The notes under the pieces are model-generated. The model did no database searches. It was given only the letters and a program-made list of their open reading frames with translations, and was not told where the DNA came from. From Methylibium sp965279545 (GTDB lineage Bacteria > Pseudomonadota > Gammaproteobacteria > Burkholderiales > Burkholderiaceae_C), in contig NZ_OZ257250.1 in assembly GCF_965279545.1 (NCBI RefSeq), positions 4,451,496 to 4,515,495 on the forward strand: DNA of 64,000 bases, written 5' to 3'. Numbering within the stretch: the stretch's first letter is position 1; every line of letters starts with the position of its first letter. This document shows positions 16,922-25,310 of this stretch, piece by piece. Position numbers and translations under genes: made by a program.

Positions 16922-17497
16922 ATCGCCGCGGCCCTGCTCCGGATGCGGTTGGCACCGCAGCAGAGCGAGAAGCTCTTGCCCTAGTCCCAGCAGTTCGTGA
17001 CGTGTTTCTGCGTGCAAGCGGTGGTGGTTGGCCGAAAGCCACGAGATAAACGGTTCTTCGACGCTCTCGATTCCATGGAAGTTGATGCACGCCCACCACA
17101 GCGCGAATGCGGTCAGCTCGACAGTCTTGGTGCATCCGAGGCCGTCGTAAATCGAAAGCGCGATCGATACGAGAGCTTCGTTCTCCTCTTCAGGCATGCC
17201 GATAAGAACTGCATCCGGATCCCGGTCGGCGTGCTTGAAGAAGTTTCCCGCACGATTGAAACCCTTCCAGAACTCACCCTTCTTTCCTGCCGCGGCCAGT
17301 GCTTCTGCGGCAGCCAGAACCTGAGTCTTGCCTCGATGTGACGCGACATCTTTCAGGATGCCGAAGGCCGCATAGGCCAGCGTGTGGATTGAGATGGCGT
17401 CTCCGCCCGAGAACAGCAAGCCGATCGCGGTTTCAAGCTGGCGGCGTGCTGCGTCGAGCTTCGTGCTTTGGATTTCAGGCCAATCGGTGGCGGACAT
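16916..17497 (-). CDS. Hypothetical protein with HEPN-like RX6H motif
   Basis: 193 residues, mostly helical, no signal peptide or membrane segment. I do not recognise a named family. Residues 82-89 read RAGNFFKH: an Arg and a His six residues apart, the RX4-6H pattern of HEPN ribonuclease-like domains, set between helices (QLETAIGLLFSGG before; LVSIALSIYDGLG after). Its position directly upstream of a BrnT/BrnA pair, on the same strand, with the stop inside an integron-like core site, fits a mobile cassette gene, possibly toxin- or defence-related. The HEPN suggestion is pattern-based inference; the gene has lower GC than the chromosomal backbone. It could equally be an unrelated helical protein. 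Confidence 0.7.
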   Translation of the reverse strand: MSATDWPEIQSTKLDAARRQLETAIGLLFSGGDAISIHTLAYAAFGILKDVASHRGKTQVLAAAEALAAAGKKGEFWKGFNRAGNFFKHADRDPDAVLIGMPEEENEALVSIALSIYDGLGCTKTVELTAFALWWACINFHGIESVEEPFISWLSANHHRLHAETRHELLGLGQELLALLRCQPHPEQGRGDA

Positions 17498-17618
17498 GGT
17501 GTTTGCGATGCCTACGTGTTATTGGGCGATAGCTTTGCCGCGTATCACGGACAAGTGTCTCCTCAACTTTGAGGGGCTGACCGGCTTGTAGGGCGCTTGC
17601 GGCTTGGGTTTCGGGTGC

Positions 17619-17646
17619 ATTCCATCCAGTACTGACAAGATGTCAA
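17619..17646 (-). promoter_or_regulatory. Candidate leftward promoter upstream of the cassette-like genes
   Basis: On the minus strand a perfect TTGACA (17646-17641) is followed after 16 bp by TGGAAT (17624-17619), four of six -10 matches. It faces the 193-aa gene, whose start is 122 bp downstream, and lies between that gene and the integrase remnant where an integron cassette promoter could sit. The weak -10 keeps confidence low. Confidence 0.3.
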
Positions 17647-17821
17647 AAGCGGCGCATTTCCCGTCGCTGCGCTGCGCGATTCTGCCTTCCCCGAGCGCAG
17701 CCGATGGAGGTCTGCATGCCCAAGCCGCCAGCGCCTCTGAGGCCCCCGGTTCGTTGCGCATTCGATGTTCGCGCCTGCCGCTCGGCACGCGCCACCGGCC
17801 CGGTCCGGGCCGTTGTCGACC

Positions 17822-17938
17822 CTGCGGTCCGTCAAGGTGCTTGACCCGTTGCGCGAACGCATCCGCCACCTGCATTGCAGCCGGCGCACCGAGGAGGCTT
17901 GCGTCCACTGGGTGCGGGCGTTCATTCGTTTTCATGGG
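17822..17938 (+). pseudogene. intI: N-terminal fragment of an IntI1-like integron integrase
   Basis: Thirty-nine codons match the beginning of the core-binding domain of integron integrases: LRSVKVLDPLRERIR, then HLHCSRRTEEACVHWVR, then AFIRFHG. Compared from memory with class 1 IntI (LRSVKVLDQLRERIR..., ...YSLRTEQAYVHWVR...), about six residues differ over the 39. Nothing after FHG matches, and the catalytic Arg, His and Tyr regions are all missing, so it is a dead remnant. The frame runs on by chance into the hemerythrin gene. Integrase orientation is opposite to the brnT/brnA and 193-aa genes on its left, exactly the arrangement of intI against its cassettes. Confidence 0.8.
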
Positions 17939-17992
17939 TTCCTGCCGCGCTTAGACTTCCCCTTGCGATCTGCGATTCAACGCACAGCAACC

Positions 17993-18535
17993 ATGAGCTC
18001 GGCATTCCCCGGTTTCAGCTCGCCCGCGGCCGGGTTCGAGCAGCCGTTCGAGTTGCTGCTGGCCTGCCACGAGCGCGTGCGGCGCAGCCTCGGGCTGCTG
18101 GGCCGGCTGATCGAGCACATCGCTGCCCACGGGCATGACGCGAAGTCGCGCTCGGCGGCAGCCGATGTCCTGCGCTACTTCGACGTGGCGGCGCCGCTGC
18201 ACCACCAGGACGAAGAGCTGCATGTGTTCGCGGTGCTGGCCGGCAGCGGCAACACGGAGCTCGCCACGCGGGTCGCGGGCCTGCGCGGCGACCACCTGCG
18301 GATGGAAGCGTTGTGGGGCGAGCTTCGTGCGCCGCTGCTGGCCTGGGCGCAGCCCGATGCGGCGGGCGCGGTCGACGCTGCGGTGCGGCAGTGCGCCGCG
18401 GAGTTCGAGCGCTTGTATGCCGCGCACCTGCAGACCGAGGAGGGCATCGTGTTCCCGGCCGCGCGGGCGCGGCTGGATGCGGCGCAGCTCGCCGCCATGT
18501 CGGCCTGCATGCAAAGGCGGCGGCGAGTCCCTTGA
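17993..18535 (+). CDS. Hemerythrin/HHE domain protein
   Basis: 180 residues. A four-helix HHE domain is indicated by regularly spaced ligands: His26 (LLACHERVR), His70-His71 and Glu75 (PLHHQDEELHVF), His101 (GDHLRME) and His145/Glu149 (AAHLQTEEGIVFP). These bind a non-haem di-iron site in hemerythrin-like oxygen, NO or iron sensors. Start chosen at ATG 17993; the frame is open upstream into the integrase remnant but that part is unrelated. It stands alone, and its stop lies only 16 bp from the end of the convergent hydrolase gene. Confidence 0.87.
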   Translation: MSSAFPGFSSPAAGFEQPFELLLACHERVRRSLGLLGRLIEHIAAHGHDAKSRSAAADVLRYFDVAAPLHHQDEELHVFAVLAGSGNTELATRVAGLRGDHLRMEALWGELRAPLLAWAQPDAAGAVDAAVRQCAAEFERLYAAHLQTEEGIVFPAARARLDAAQLAAMSACMQRRRRVP

Positions 18536-18550
18536 CTCGGGCGCGAGCGG

Positions 18551-19441
18551 CTACGGTGCCAGCAGGGCCTCGTGGATGCGGCGCGCGACCACCGGGTCGC
18601 CGAGGTAGCCGGAGATGCCGTGCCGGTTCGAGGTCGGGTTGTCGACGTCGGTCTTGTTCTCGATCGCGGGCTGCACGTCGAAGTTGTCGGCGTCCAACGG
18701 AAACAGCGCCACCACGTCGCGATCGTCCATCGCGTTGAACCAGCGGGCCGCACATTTCGGGTGGGCGATCGGCCGGATCGCCTTCTTGACGACCTTGACG
18801 GCCAGCGGCGAGCCCAGCGTGACGAAGAGCGGCACCTTCAGCTCCCGCTCCGCGCCGTCCTGCTTCAGTACGTTGTACGCCACCACGGTGCCCAGCGAGT
18901 GACCGACGACGACGGTCTCGACGCCGGGCGTGAACGCCGATCGCACGCCGCTGTCCATCACGCTGCGGATGGCCGGCTTGCTGAGGTAGCGGTAGACGTC
19001 GTTCGTGAACAGCGCGACGCTGGCGCCGCTCGCACCCGGCACCCGGCTGTCGAGCGCACCGAGGATGCCCTGCACCCAGCCCCAGTTCAGCACGCCGCGC
19101 TCGCGGACCGCCGGGTCGACGAGCGCGCCCACCTCGGCGTCGGAGAGGCCGGCCTGCTCCTGCACTTCCTTCAGGTACTCCCGCATGAAGGCCTCTTCCT
19201 CGCGGTCGAGCTGTTCGCCACGGACGACGATGCGGGCGGCTTCCTGCGCGCTCAGGCCGTTGGCCATCTGGTCCAGCGTGTCGCCGTAGTACGGAAAGCG
19301 GATCTGGTCCTCGGCGATCGGGAGCGCCAGGCCGCTCCGGGCCAGGCCCTGCGTCCACGCGTCTATCCATTGCTTCTTCAGGCCGATGGAATCCAGGTGT
19401 TCCTGTGCGCGGCCATGGACGAACACGAGTTGCCGGGTCAT
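18551..19441 (-). CDS. Alpha/beta hydrolase (lipase-like), last gene of the redox-caspase operon
   Basis: 296 residues with no signal peptide. An early VFVHGRAQ strand-turn is the oxyanion-hole region; the nucleophile elbow is GHSLG at 180-184 with Ser182; later VTLGSPLAVK and a C-terminal NRHGISGYLGDP (His near 274) suggest a complete Ser-Asp-His triad. The middle insertion (residues ~50-140) is long, helical and acidic, unlike compact esterases. Substrate unknown; the GHSLGTVVAYN elbow is the type seen in lipase-like proteins. Its ATG overlaps the caspase-like gene stop by ATGA (19438-19441), implying coupled expression and possibly joint action. Confidence 0.82.
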   Translation of the reverse strand: MTRQLVFVHGRAQEHLDSIGLKKQWIDAWTQGLARSGLALPIAEDQIRFPYYGDTLDQMANGLSAQEAARIVVRGEQLDREEEAFMREYLKEVQEQAGLSDAEVGALVDPAVRERGVLNWGWVQGILGALDSRVPGASGASVALFTNDVYRYLSKPAIRSVMDSGVRSAFTPGVETVVVGHSLGTVVAYNVLKQDGAERELKVPLFVTLGSPLAVKVVKKAIRPIAHPKCAARWFNAMDDRDVVALFPLDADNFDVQPAIENKTDVDNPTSNRHGISGYLGDPVVARRIHEALLAP

Positions 19442-21228
19442 TGCAGTCTCCTTGCCACCATGAGTTCACGCAGGCGCCGGGCGCCGGCCGGGTTGAAATG
19501 CGTCCAGAGCGAGGGCAGCAGCTCGCGCTGAATGCCGGCCAGCCCATCGGGCAAGCCCAGCTTGAAGGCCGACAGCAGCGCCCAGCCCTGGGACAGCATC
19601 GGCAGCATCGGGTAGTGGCCGGTGGCCGGGGCCCCGGCGCCGGCACCGAGCGCGCCGGACAGCAGCCCAAGGTCGAAGAAGGACATCGACAGCTCGCCCT
19701 TCAACGCCAGGTCCATGTGGCGGATGCGCTCGGTCATCTGCAGGTCGTGGTAGGCATAGGCGGCATACAGCGCGAGCGCCGGGTCGATCTGCTTGGCGTA
19801 CTGCATGCGCGTCGCGAGGGCCGCCGCCTTGTCGCCCTCGAGCCGGAACACGCCGTCGCGGGCCGAGCTGGCGACCACGCCGCGCAGGGCCCGCAGTTCG
19901 GCCGCTTGGCCGACGAAGTCCTGCCAGCGCGCGGTGTTGTCCGAGGGCTCGTAGGCCACGTCGGCGAGCTCGCCGTCCTCGATGCTCAGCGCGGTGACGA
20001 AACCGCGCACCGCCGGCAGCAGCATGCCGCTGCCGTCGGCCAGCACCAGCAGCACGTTGGCGGCCGGGCCCGGCAGGTCGATGCGCACGAGCGAGCGGTT
20101 GTCGGGGAAGAGGTCGATGCCGACCCCGGGGCTGACGCACTCGGCCACCTTCGCGCCCAGGACCTTGAAGCCGCACTGGGTCTCGAAGTGCATGGGGCCG
20201 AACGGCATGGGGCCGGGCAGGGCGGGGCTGGCACCGCTCGGCGTGCGGCCGCCCCGACTCCGGCTGCGGGGCATCGGGCGGTCCGGCTCGCCGGCCCCCG
20301 GACCGTGCGGCGCCGCGAACAGCACCGCGGCCAGGCGCGCATCGGCCTGCAGCTGGGGTGGTATCGCAAGCGCCGCGGGCGGACCGCCGCGCGTGCGCGT
20401 CGGCGTTGCGGCGGGCGGCTGCGGTGGTGGTGGTGGGAGATCCTCGACGCTGGCCAGCCAGGCTTCGTCGCCGGAGGTGATGCGCGCGTCCGGAACCTGG
20501 CTCACGGTCGCCGGCACGCCCTGGCGGGCCAGGCGTTGCGGCAGCTCGGCCAGCAGGCAGGCCTTGAGGGGACGCGGCCGCACCAGGTGCAGCGGGTGGC
20601 CGCCGAGTTCGGCCGCCTCGACGGCGGCCGGGAGCTTGCCGCTCACGGCGTCCAGCAGTGCGCCGGTGTAGACCGCCTTGAACGAGGCGCTCGACTCGGC
20701 GGGGTCCTTGACCTCCAGCGCCGGCCGGCCCAGGGTGGTGCCGAAGAAGATGTCGACCGCCTGTTCGGGCCCGCCGACCGGGTCGTTGGGAAAGATCTCG
20801 CCGCCGGTGATGCCCTGCGCCTGCAGGCCCTCGGCGGCGGTGCGGCAGGCGTCGGAGATGAAGACGACATGCGGGATGCCGCTGCGGCGCGCCAGCACGA
20901 TGCTGCCTTCGACGTTGACCGCGGCCGAGCTGTCGATCGGCGCGTCCGACAGCAACCAGTATTCGCCGTAGCGGATGTTCACGCCGTGCCCGGCGAAGTA
21001 GACGATGAGCTGCTCGATCGAGCCGCTGTCGACCAGCGCGCGAACGGCCTTGCGCACGTCGGCAATGTCGACTGGCCCTTGTTCGTCGGTGAACAGCAGC
21101 ACGCGCTTGCGCGGCATGCCTTGCGCCAGCGCCCAGGCCTCCATCGCCTTGGCGCCGTTGACGGCATCGGTGAGCACCGGCAGTCCGCCGGTGCGGTTCA
21201 CGCCGATCAGCACGGCCGCTCGCGTCAT
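19438..21228 (-). CDS. Caspase-like cysteine protease with C-terminal unknown domain
   Basis: 596 residues from the ATG at 21228. The N-terminal ~250 residues are a caspase/metacaspase-type (C14) domain: RAAVLIGVNRTGGLP first strand, catalytic His81 in IVYFAGHGVN and catalytic Cys128 in VFISDACR. Residues ~285-350 are Pro-rich and probably a linker. The remaining ~245 residues form a domain I cannot name, ending in an Ala/Leu/Gly-rich helical segment. No signal peptide, so cytoplasmic. Prokaryotic caspase homologues (orthocaspases) cleave after Arg/Lys, or in defence systems are activated by a partner. It is translationally coupled by ATGA to the catalase-like gene before (21225-21228) and the hydrolase after. 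Confidence 0.85.
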   Translation of the reverse strand: MTRAAVLIGVNRTGGLPVLTDAVNGAKAMEAWALAQGMPRKRVLLFTDEQGPVDIADVRKAVRALVDSGSIEQLIVYFAGHGVNIRYGEYWLLSDAPIDSSAAVNVEGSIVLARRSGIPHVVFISDACRTAAEGLQAQGITGGEIFPNDPVGGPEQAVDIFFGTTLGRPALEVKDPAESSASFKAVYTGALLDAVSGKLPAAVEAAELGGHPLHLVRPRPLKACLLAELPQRLARQGVPATVSQVPDARITSGDEAWLASVEDLPPPPPQPPAATPTRTRGGPPAALAIPPQLQADARLAAVLFAAPHGPGAGEPDRPMPRSRSRGGRTPSGASPALPGPMPFGPMHFETQCGFKVLGAKVAECVSPGVGIDLFPDNRSLVRIDLPGPAANVLLVLADGSGMLLPAVRGFVTALSIEDGELADVAYEPSDNTARWQDFVGQAAELRALRGVVASSARDGVFRLEGDKAAALATRMQYAKQIDPALALYAAYAYHDLQMTERIRHMDLALKGELSMSFFDLGLLSGALGAGAGAPATGHYPMLPMLSQGWALLSAFKLGLPDGLAGIQRELLPSLWTHFNPAGARRLRELMVARRLQ

Positions 21229-22463
21229 CCGTGCGCCTCGTCGAAAGTCTCGTCGCCGGTCGGCTCGTAGTGCGGCACGGCGTTCATGTCGTGCCGCAAC
21301 TTGGAGAGTTCCGCATACATCCGGCGCCGGGCCCGGCTCTGGTTGCCCAGCGGCCGATGCTCGGCAATGCAATGCCAGGGGTTGTAGGAGAGCCGCTTGG
21401 CGAAATCGAGCTGGGCCGCGGAGGCGAAGGTCTGGCGCGGCAGGCGCAGCGTGGCCACCGACACGCGCGGCGACAGCCGCTCGGGCCAGAGCACGCCGTT
21501 GTTCTCGATCGGCATCAGGTGCGGGTCGGTTTGCAGCTGCAGGCGGATGTCGAACTCCACGTCGCCAGCGGCCAGCGAGGCGACCATCGCGTCGCGCAGG
21601 TAGTCGTCCGGCGGTCGCAGCGGCAGCCGCGGTATCGGGGTGCGCGTTTTGGCGATCGGCCACACCGAATACTGCATCGCCTGGCCGTCGCCGAGCAGGT
21701 AGGGCACGCAGCTGAAATACGGCGCCTCGAACGGGCTGCTCTGGGTCTTGATCCACAGCGCCTGCATGATCAGGTCCAGCAGATGCGGCCGATGGAGGTT
21801 GACGAAGTAGAAGATCGAGGCGTTCTTCAGGCTCTCGATCTGCAACTGCGCGTTCGCCTTCGTGTCCGGCGTGACGAAGGTCGGCGTCGACACGCCGAAC
21901 AGGTCCTGCGTGAACTTCTCCTCGTCCATCAGCTTCGGCCCGGGCACGCCCATCAGCTTGATGCTGATGCTCATGAAGCCTACGTCCTCGATGTCGGGCG
22001 TCACGTAGGGACCGGGGCCGGAAAAGCGCACCCAGGCGCGGTAGCTGCGCGGCTGCGCATAGATGCCGTGGCGCAGCGGCGCGGGCAGGCCGTCGTGAAC
22101 GATGAACTCGCCGCGCACGATGCCGTGCGTCTTGGTGTTGCCGCCGCGCTCGAAGCCGCCGGGCTTCCAGAGCTTGCGCATCTGCGCGGTGAAGGTCGAG
22201 ATGATCGACTGGAGCTGCGCCTCTTCGTCGGGGAGCGGCCTTTCCTCGGCGATCTTCAGGCCCTCGTCCGCGCGCCGTGCGTTGATCAGGGCGGTGACCC
22301 CGCGCGCGATCGGGTCGCGCAGGACCGCGTCGAAGGCCGGGCGGATGAAGGGGTCGATCCGGCGCTCCAGGTGCACGAGCACCATCGACGCATCGCTCAG
22401 GAAGTTCAGGGCCGCCGAGCCGGTGTCGGCACGCGGCGCGGGACGGCTGGTGTTGGAGTTCAT
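21225..22463 (-). CDS. Catalase-related haem protein (y4iL-like family)
   Basis: 412 residues, shorter than true catalases. KTHGIVRGEFIVHDGLPAPLRHG (residues ~110-132, with the distal-His-type THG) and YRAWVRFSGPG are catalase-core features. Near the end FAKRLSYNPWHCIAEHRPLG and then RRRMY (Tyr383) may supply the proximal haem tyrosine in place of the usual R-x-F-x-Y. The family resembles the y4iL protein of Rhizobium and the catalase-like allene oxide synthases that act on fatty acid hydroperoxides rather than H2O2. No signal peptide. It follows the Dyp-type peroxidase by 16 bp and overlaps the caspase gene by ATGA. Peroxide or lipid-hydroperoxide substrate is inference. Confidence 0.83.
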   Translation of the reverse strand: MNSNTSRPAPRADTGSAALNFLSDASMVLVHLERRIDPFIRPAFDAVLRDPIARGVTALINARRADEGLKIAEERPLPDEEAQLQSIISTFTAQMRKLWKPGGFERGGNTKTHGIVRGEFIVHDGLPAPLRHGIYAQPRSYRAWVRFSGPGPYVTPDIEDVGFMSISIKLMGVPGPKLMDEEKFTQDLFGVSTPTFVTPDTKANAQLQIESLKNASIFYFVNLHRPHLLDLIMQALWIKTQSSPFEAPYFSCVPYLLGDGQAMQYSVWPIAKTRTPIPRLPLRPPDDYLRDAMVASLAAGDVEFDIRLQLQTDPHLMPIENNGVLWPERLSPRVSVATLRLPRQTFASAAQLDFAKRLSYNPWHCIAEHRPLGNQSRARRRMYAELSKLRHDMNAVPHYEPTGDETFDEAHG

Positions 22464-22479
22464 GACGGAGTCCCCTTGC

Positions 22480-23988
22480 TCATCGCGCCGAAGCCAGGAA
22501 GCGCAGTGCGCGGATGCCCGGCAGGAAGAAGTAGGCCCCGCCCAGCACGGTGACGAACTGCGGAAGGCCGGACACGCGCTGGTCGGGCCCCTGGGCCTGC
22601 GGTATCGAGTAGTGGTCGGTGGGCGTTCCCGCCGGGCCCGGCTGGCGATTGCCGAGCAGGGGATCGCTTTCGTCGGAGAGCCCGTCGAACTTCGCGGCCA
22701 TCAGCCAGGCCGCCTGCACGAACTCGAACTGGCGGGCGAGGTTGGCGCCGAGGCAGATGAAGTGCAGGCCCGTCTCGTCGCCGGCGGCGGTGCCGGCCAG
22801 CGCCTGCGGCAAGGACACCGGGCTGCCGTACTCGCGGCCGCGCCGCAACAGGCGGTGAAAGCGGGTGGAGGCAACGAGATCCCGGGCCCGGGCCTCGGCA
22901 TCGAAGCCCAGCGTGCGCACCAGCCGCGCGACGGGACCCGACCCGCCGGGCGGCAGGTCGGCATTGCGCGGATTGCTGCGCCGGATGTGGGCGCCGAGCG
23001 GGCAGCGCAGTCCGGCCGGGTCGGCGCGGAACGTGAAGGCGTTCAGCTGCGCCGGCTCCGGATGGCCGGTCTCGCCCTCGAAGGCCTCGCCGCCGGGCTC
23101 GGCGAGCGGCACGCCCTGCAGGGTCCTGCCCACCATGGCCTCGGCCAGGCGTTGCCGCACCAGCGGATCGCTGCCGGCCTGGCGGTCCAGGAACTGCCAG
23201 AAGCCGGCCACGTCCTGGCGCAACTGGCGCAGCACCAGGTAGCTGCCGTTGCGCCCCAGGTCGGCCTTGTCGGGGGCGTCTTCGGCGCGGGCCAGCAGCC
23301 CGAGCGCATCGCGTTGCGGGTCGAGCAGGGGCCGGTCGGTGTAGCCGCCGTATTCGTTCGGGTAGCCGAGCAGGAACTCGCCGAGGCAGGCCAGGTTGGT
23401 GTAGGCCGGCGGGTCCGCATCGCGTGCCGGGCGCCGGCGCTCCCAGTCGACCCGCGGCTGCGAGATGCCGTCGACGAAGCCGAAGGGCTCGACGCCGTCC
23501 ATGTCGGACGTCGACAGGCAGGCCATCTGCTCGAAGCCCGCGGTGCATTGCGCGCAGACCGTGCGCTGCCACGCGGGCAGGTGGCCGGGCAGCGCATAGA
23601 GCAGCAGCAGCACGTGCGGCACGCCGGGCGCAGCACCCCAGCGCCAGCGGCTCGGGTCGCTGGCCCCCACGTCGCCGAGCCGGCGTGCGCGTGCCGCATC
23701 GTCCATGCCGGCGATGAACTCCGCCGAGAAGCCCGCGACGATGTCGTCGGCCACGCCCAGCGCGCGCAGGCCCTGGCTGGTCAGCGCCACCTGCAGGGCG
23801 GTCTGTGGCACCGGCTCGGCATTGCGGGCGCTGGTCACCGGGGCGCTCGCCAGCCATGCCCGGGCGGCGTCGCGGTCGGTGATGCGCAGGAGCACGAAGC
23901 AGGCCTGCGTGTGGTGCTTGTAGCCGAAGCGGACCAGGCCCTGGACGTCGTCCAGGTCGACCGGTGCGGCGGACGCCGGCGCGGTCAT
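22480..23988 (-). CDS. Dyp-type haem peroxidase
   Basis: 502 residues. The GxxDG signature is FGFVDGISQP with Asp173 as the catalytic acid, and the proximal-haem His region is LGAHIRRSNPRN. Later EFVQAAWLM and FVTVLGGAYFFLPG complete the C-terminal ferredoxin-like half. It is larger than the ~310-residue bacterial YfeX type and resembles the long (class D-like) forms. No Tat signal is seen, so it appears cytoplasmic. Dyp-type enzymes oxidise aromatic and other substrates with H2O2. The ATG overlaps the stop of the preceding 432-aa membrane protein gene by ATGA (23985-23988), tying the two proteins together. Confidence 0.92.
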   Translation of the reverse strand: MTAPASAAPVDLDDVQGLVRFGYKHHTQACFVLLRITDRDAARAWLASAPVTSARNAEPVPQTALQVALTSQGLRALGVADDIVAGFSAEFIAGMDDAARARRLGDVGASDPSRWRWGAAPGVPHVLLLLYALPGHLPAWQRTVCAQCTAGFEQMACLSTSDMDGVEPFGFVDGISQPRVDWERRRPARDADPPAYTNLACLGEFLLGYPNEYGGYTDRPLLDPQRDALGLLARAEDAPDKADLGRNGSYLVLRQLRQDVAGFWQFLDRQAGSDPLVRQRLAEAMVGRTLQGVPLAEPGGEAFEGETGHPEPAQLNAFTFRADPAGLRCPLGAHIRRSNPRNADLPPGGSGPVARLVRTLGFDAEARARDLVASTRFHRLLRRGREYGSPVSLPQALAGTAAGDETGLHFICLGANLARQFEFVQAAWLMAAKFDGLSDESDPLLGNRQPGPAGTPTDHYSIPQAQGPDQRVSGLPQFVTVLGGAYFFLPGIRALRFLASAR

Positions 23989-25283
23989 AGCAGCCTCAGC
24001 CAGGCCAGCGCCTGCGCGTCGCTCATCGCCGATCGCTCCAGGCCTTCGCGGATGCGCTGGTTGCGCCTGAGGTCGGCCAGCGCCAGGCCGGGGTAGGCCT
24101 TGTACCAGACCTGGGTCGGCAGCTGGTGGCGCCGCTGGTAGTGCTTGAAGCGCTGCTCGATGCGTGCGCCGCCCAGGATCAGCCAGCGGGTGCGCGGCCA
24201 GCCGACGCCGTTGCTGAACAGCAGGTTCAGGCCCCAGGCCGCCTTGTTGATGAAGTCGTCCATGTAGCTCTGGTGGTTGCCGTCGTAGTTGCTCATGAAC
24301 AGGACCCGGCTCTTGCCGTCGAGGAACACCCAGCGCGCGAAGTGGATGGTCTGCACGCGCGCCAGGTAGCCGCGCGTGTACACATGGCGGGCGGCATAGT
24401 CGACCAGCACCAGCAGCACCGTCAGCAGCCAGCGCCGGAACCGCCCCGGCTTGACCAGGCCGAGCGCCGTGTACTGGTTCGTCACGTCGCGGTCTTCCTG
24501 GTCTTGCAAGGTTCGCAGGGCGCGGTCTTCCGGGCGCGGGCAGACCTCGGGATCGTTGCGCTCGCGCGTTCGCAGCTGATGGATCAGCAGCGGCAGCAGC
24601 ACGACCAGCAGCGGCAGCACCAGGAGCCCGACCAGCGGCACGGTGACCACGTGCGCGAGCCGGGCCAGCCGCCATGGCAGCGGCGTGGGCGGCGCCGGCG
24701 TCAGGGCCAGCCGGCCGCTGCGGACCTCGGCTTCGACGCGGGCGATCAGTTCACGCCGTATCCGCTGGGCATCGGCACCCGACGCCGGCCCCGCGCGCGG
24801 GACCTGCGTTGCCAGCAGCGCCTGCAGCGCGCTCTCCTGCCGGATCTGCTGCACGGTGCGCCCGACCCAGTTGACGTACAGCGCCGCCACCGGCAGGTCG
24901 CGCGCCAGCATCCAGGCCAGCAGGTCGCCGCCGGCCTCGAAGCCGGCACAGTGGGCGAACAGCCTGCGCAGGCCGTCGCCGGCGCGGCGCGCAAGGTCTG
25001 CCAGGAAGGCGCGGGCCGGCCCGTCGCAGTCGCCGATGAGCGCGAGGTATTTCGGCAGGCGCGGCGCCGGCGCGCCGTGGGCCTCGAGGTCGGCCAGGGT
25101 CGGATCGTCGAGGATGACCAGGCGCGCGAAGTGCAGGCTCTCGAACTCGCCGAAGCGCAGCACCGCGTTGCGCGGATCCAGGACGCCGGGCGCGGTGTTC
25201 ATCGAGGCCAGCAATTCGCGCAGGCCCGGCTCGCGCCCGGCGGCGAGCGGTGCCACCACCGTGAAGTGGGACTGCGGGGTCAC
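23985..25283 (-). CDS. Unrecognised membrane protein paired with the Dyp-type peroxidase
   Basis: 432 residues; I cannot name a family. The N-terminal ~200 residues read as a soluble alpha/beta region (HFTVVAPLAAGREPGLREL; FESLHFARLVILDD) reminiscent of ferredoxin-like dimeric folds. One strong membrane segment spans about 211-235, and a second hydrophobic stretch about 285-300. The C-terminal part has a distinctive set of motifs: FMSNYDGNHQSYMDDF, NLLFSNGVGWPRTRWL and QLPTQVWYKAYPG, which would suit database searching. It is translationally coupled to the Dyp-type peroxidase by ATGA, so a complex or shared membrane site is likely. It may anchor the otherwise soluble haem enzymes. Confidence 0.75.
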   Translation of the reverse strand: MTPQSHFTVVAPLAAGREPGLRELLASMNTAPGVLDPRNAVLRFGEFESLHFARLVILDDPTLADLEAHGAPAPRLPKYLALIGDCDGPARAFLADLARRAGDGLRRLFAHCAGFEAGGDLLAWMLARDLPVAALYVNWVGRTVQQIRQESALQALLATQVPRAGPASGADAQRIRRELIARVEAEVRSGRLALTPAPPTPLPWRLARLAHVVTVPLVGLLVLPLLVVLLPLLIHQLRTRERNDPEVCPRPEDRALRTLQDQEDRDVTNQYTALGLVKPGRFRRWLLTVLLVLVDYAARHVYTRGYLARVQTIHFARWVFLDGKSRVLFMSNYDGNHQSYMDDFINKAAWGLNLLFSNGVGWPRTRWLILGGARIEQRFKHYQRRHQLPTQVWYKAYPGLALADLRRNQRIREGLERSAMSDAQALAWLRLL

Positions 25284-25310
25284 GACGGTCCTCGCGCGGC
25301 GCGGCCGGCC

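Larger units (their letters stand above)
17498..17992. other. 495-bp interval: decayed DNA with an integrase stub
   Basis: Between the 193-aa gene and the hemerythrin gene there is no intact gene. The right half holds a fragment of integron integrase (17822-17938, described separately). An open frame on the opposite strand (17519-17935) is antisense to that fragment and is not believed. A possible leftward promoter lies at 17619-17646. The rest shows nothing recognisable; no complete attI site was found. Confidence 0.6.

Noticed and set aside
17519..17935. A 138-codon leftward open frame over the integrase remnant
   Set aside because: It is antisense to the recognisable integrase fragment and has no family resemblance.
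17765..17992. An N-terminal extension of the hemerythrin protein starting at 17765
   Set aside because: The extension encodes the integrase remnant in the same frame by chance; the HHE domain begins just after ATG 17993.
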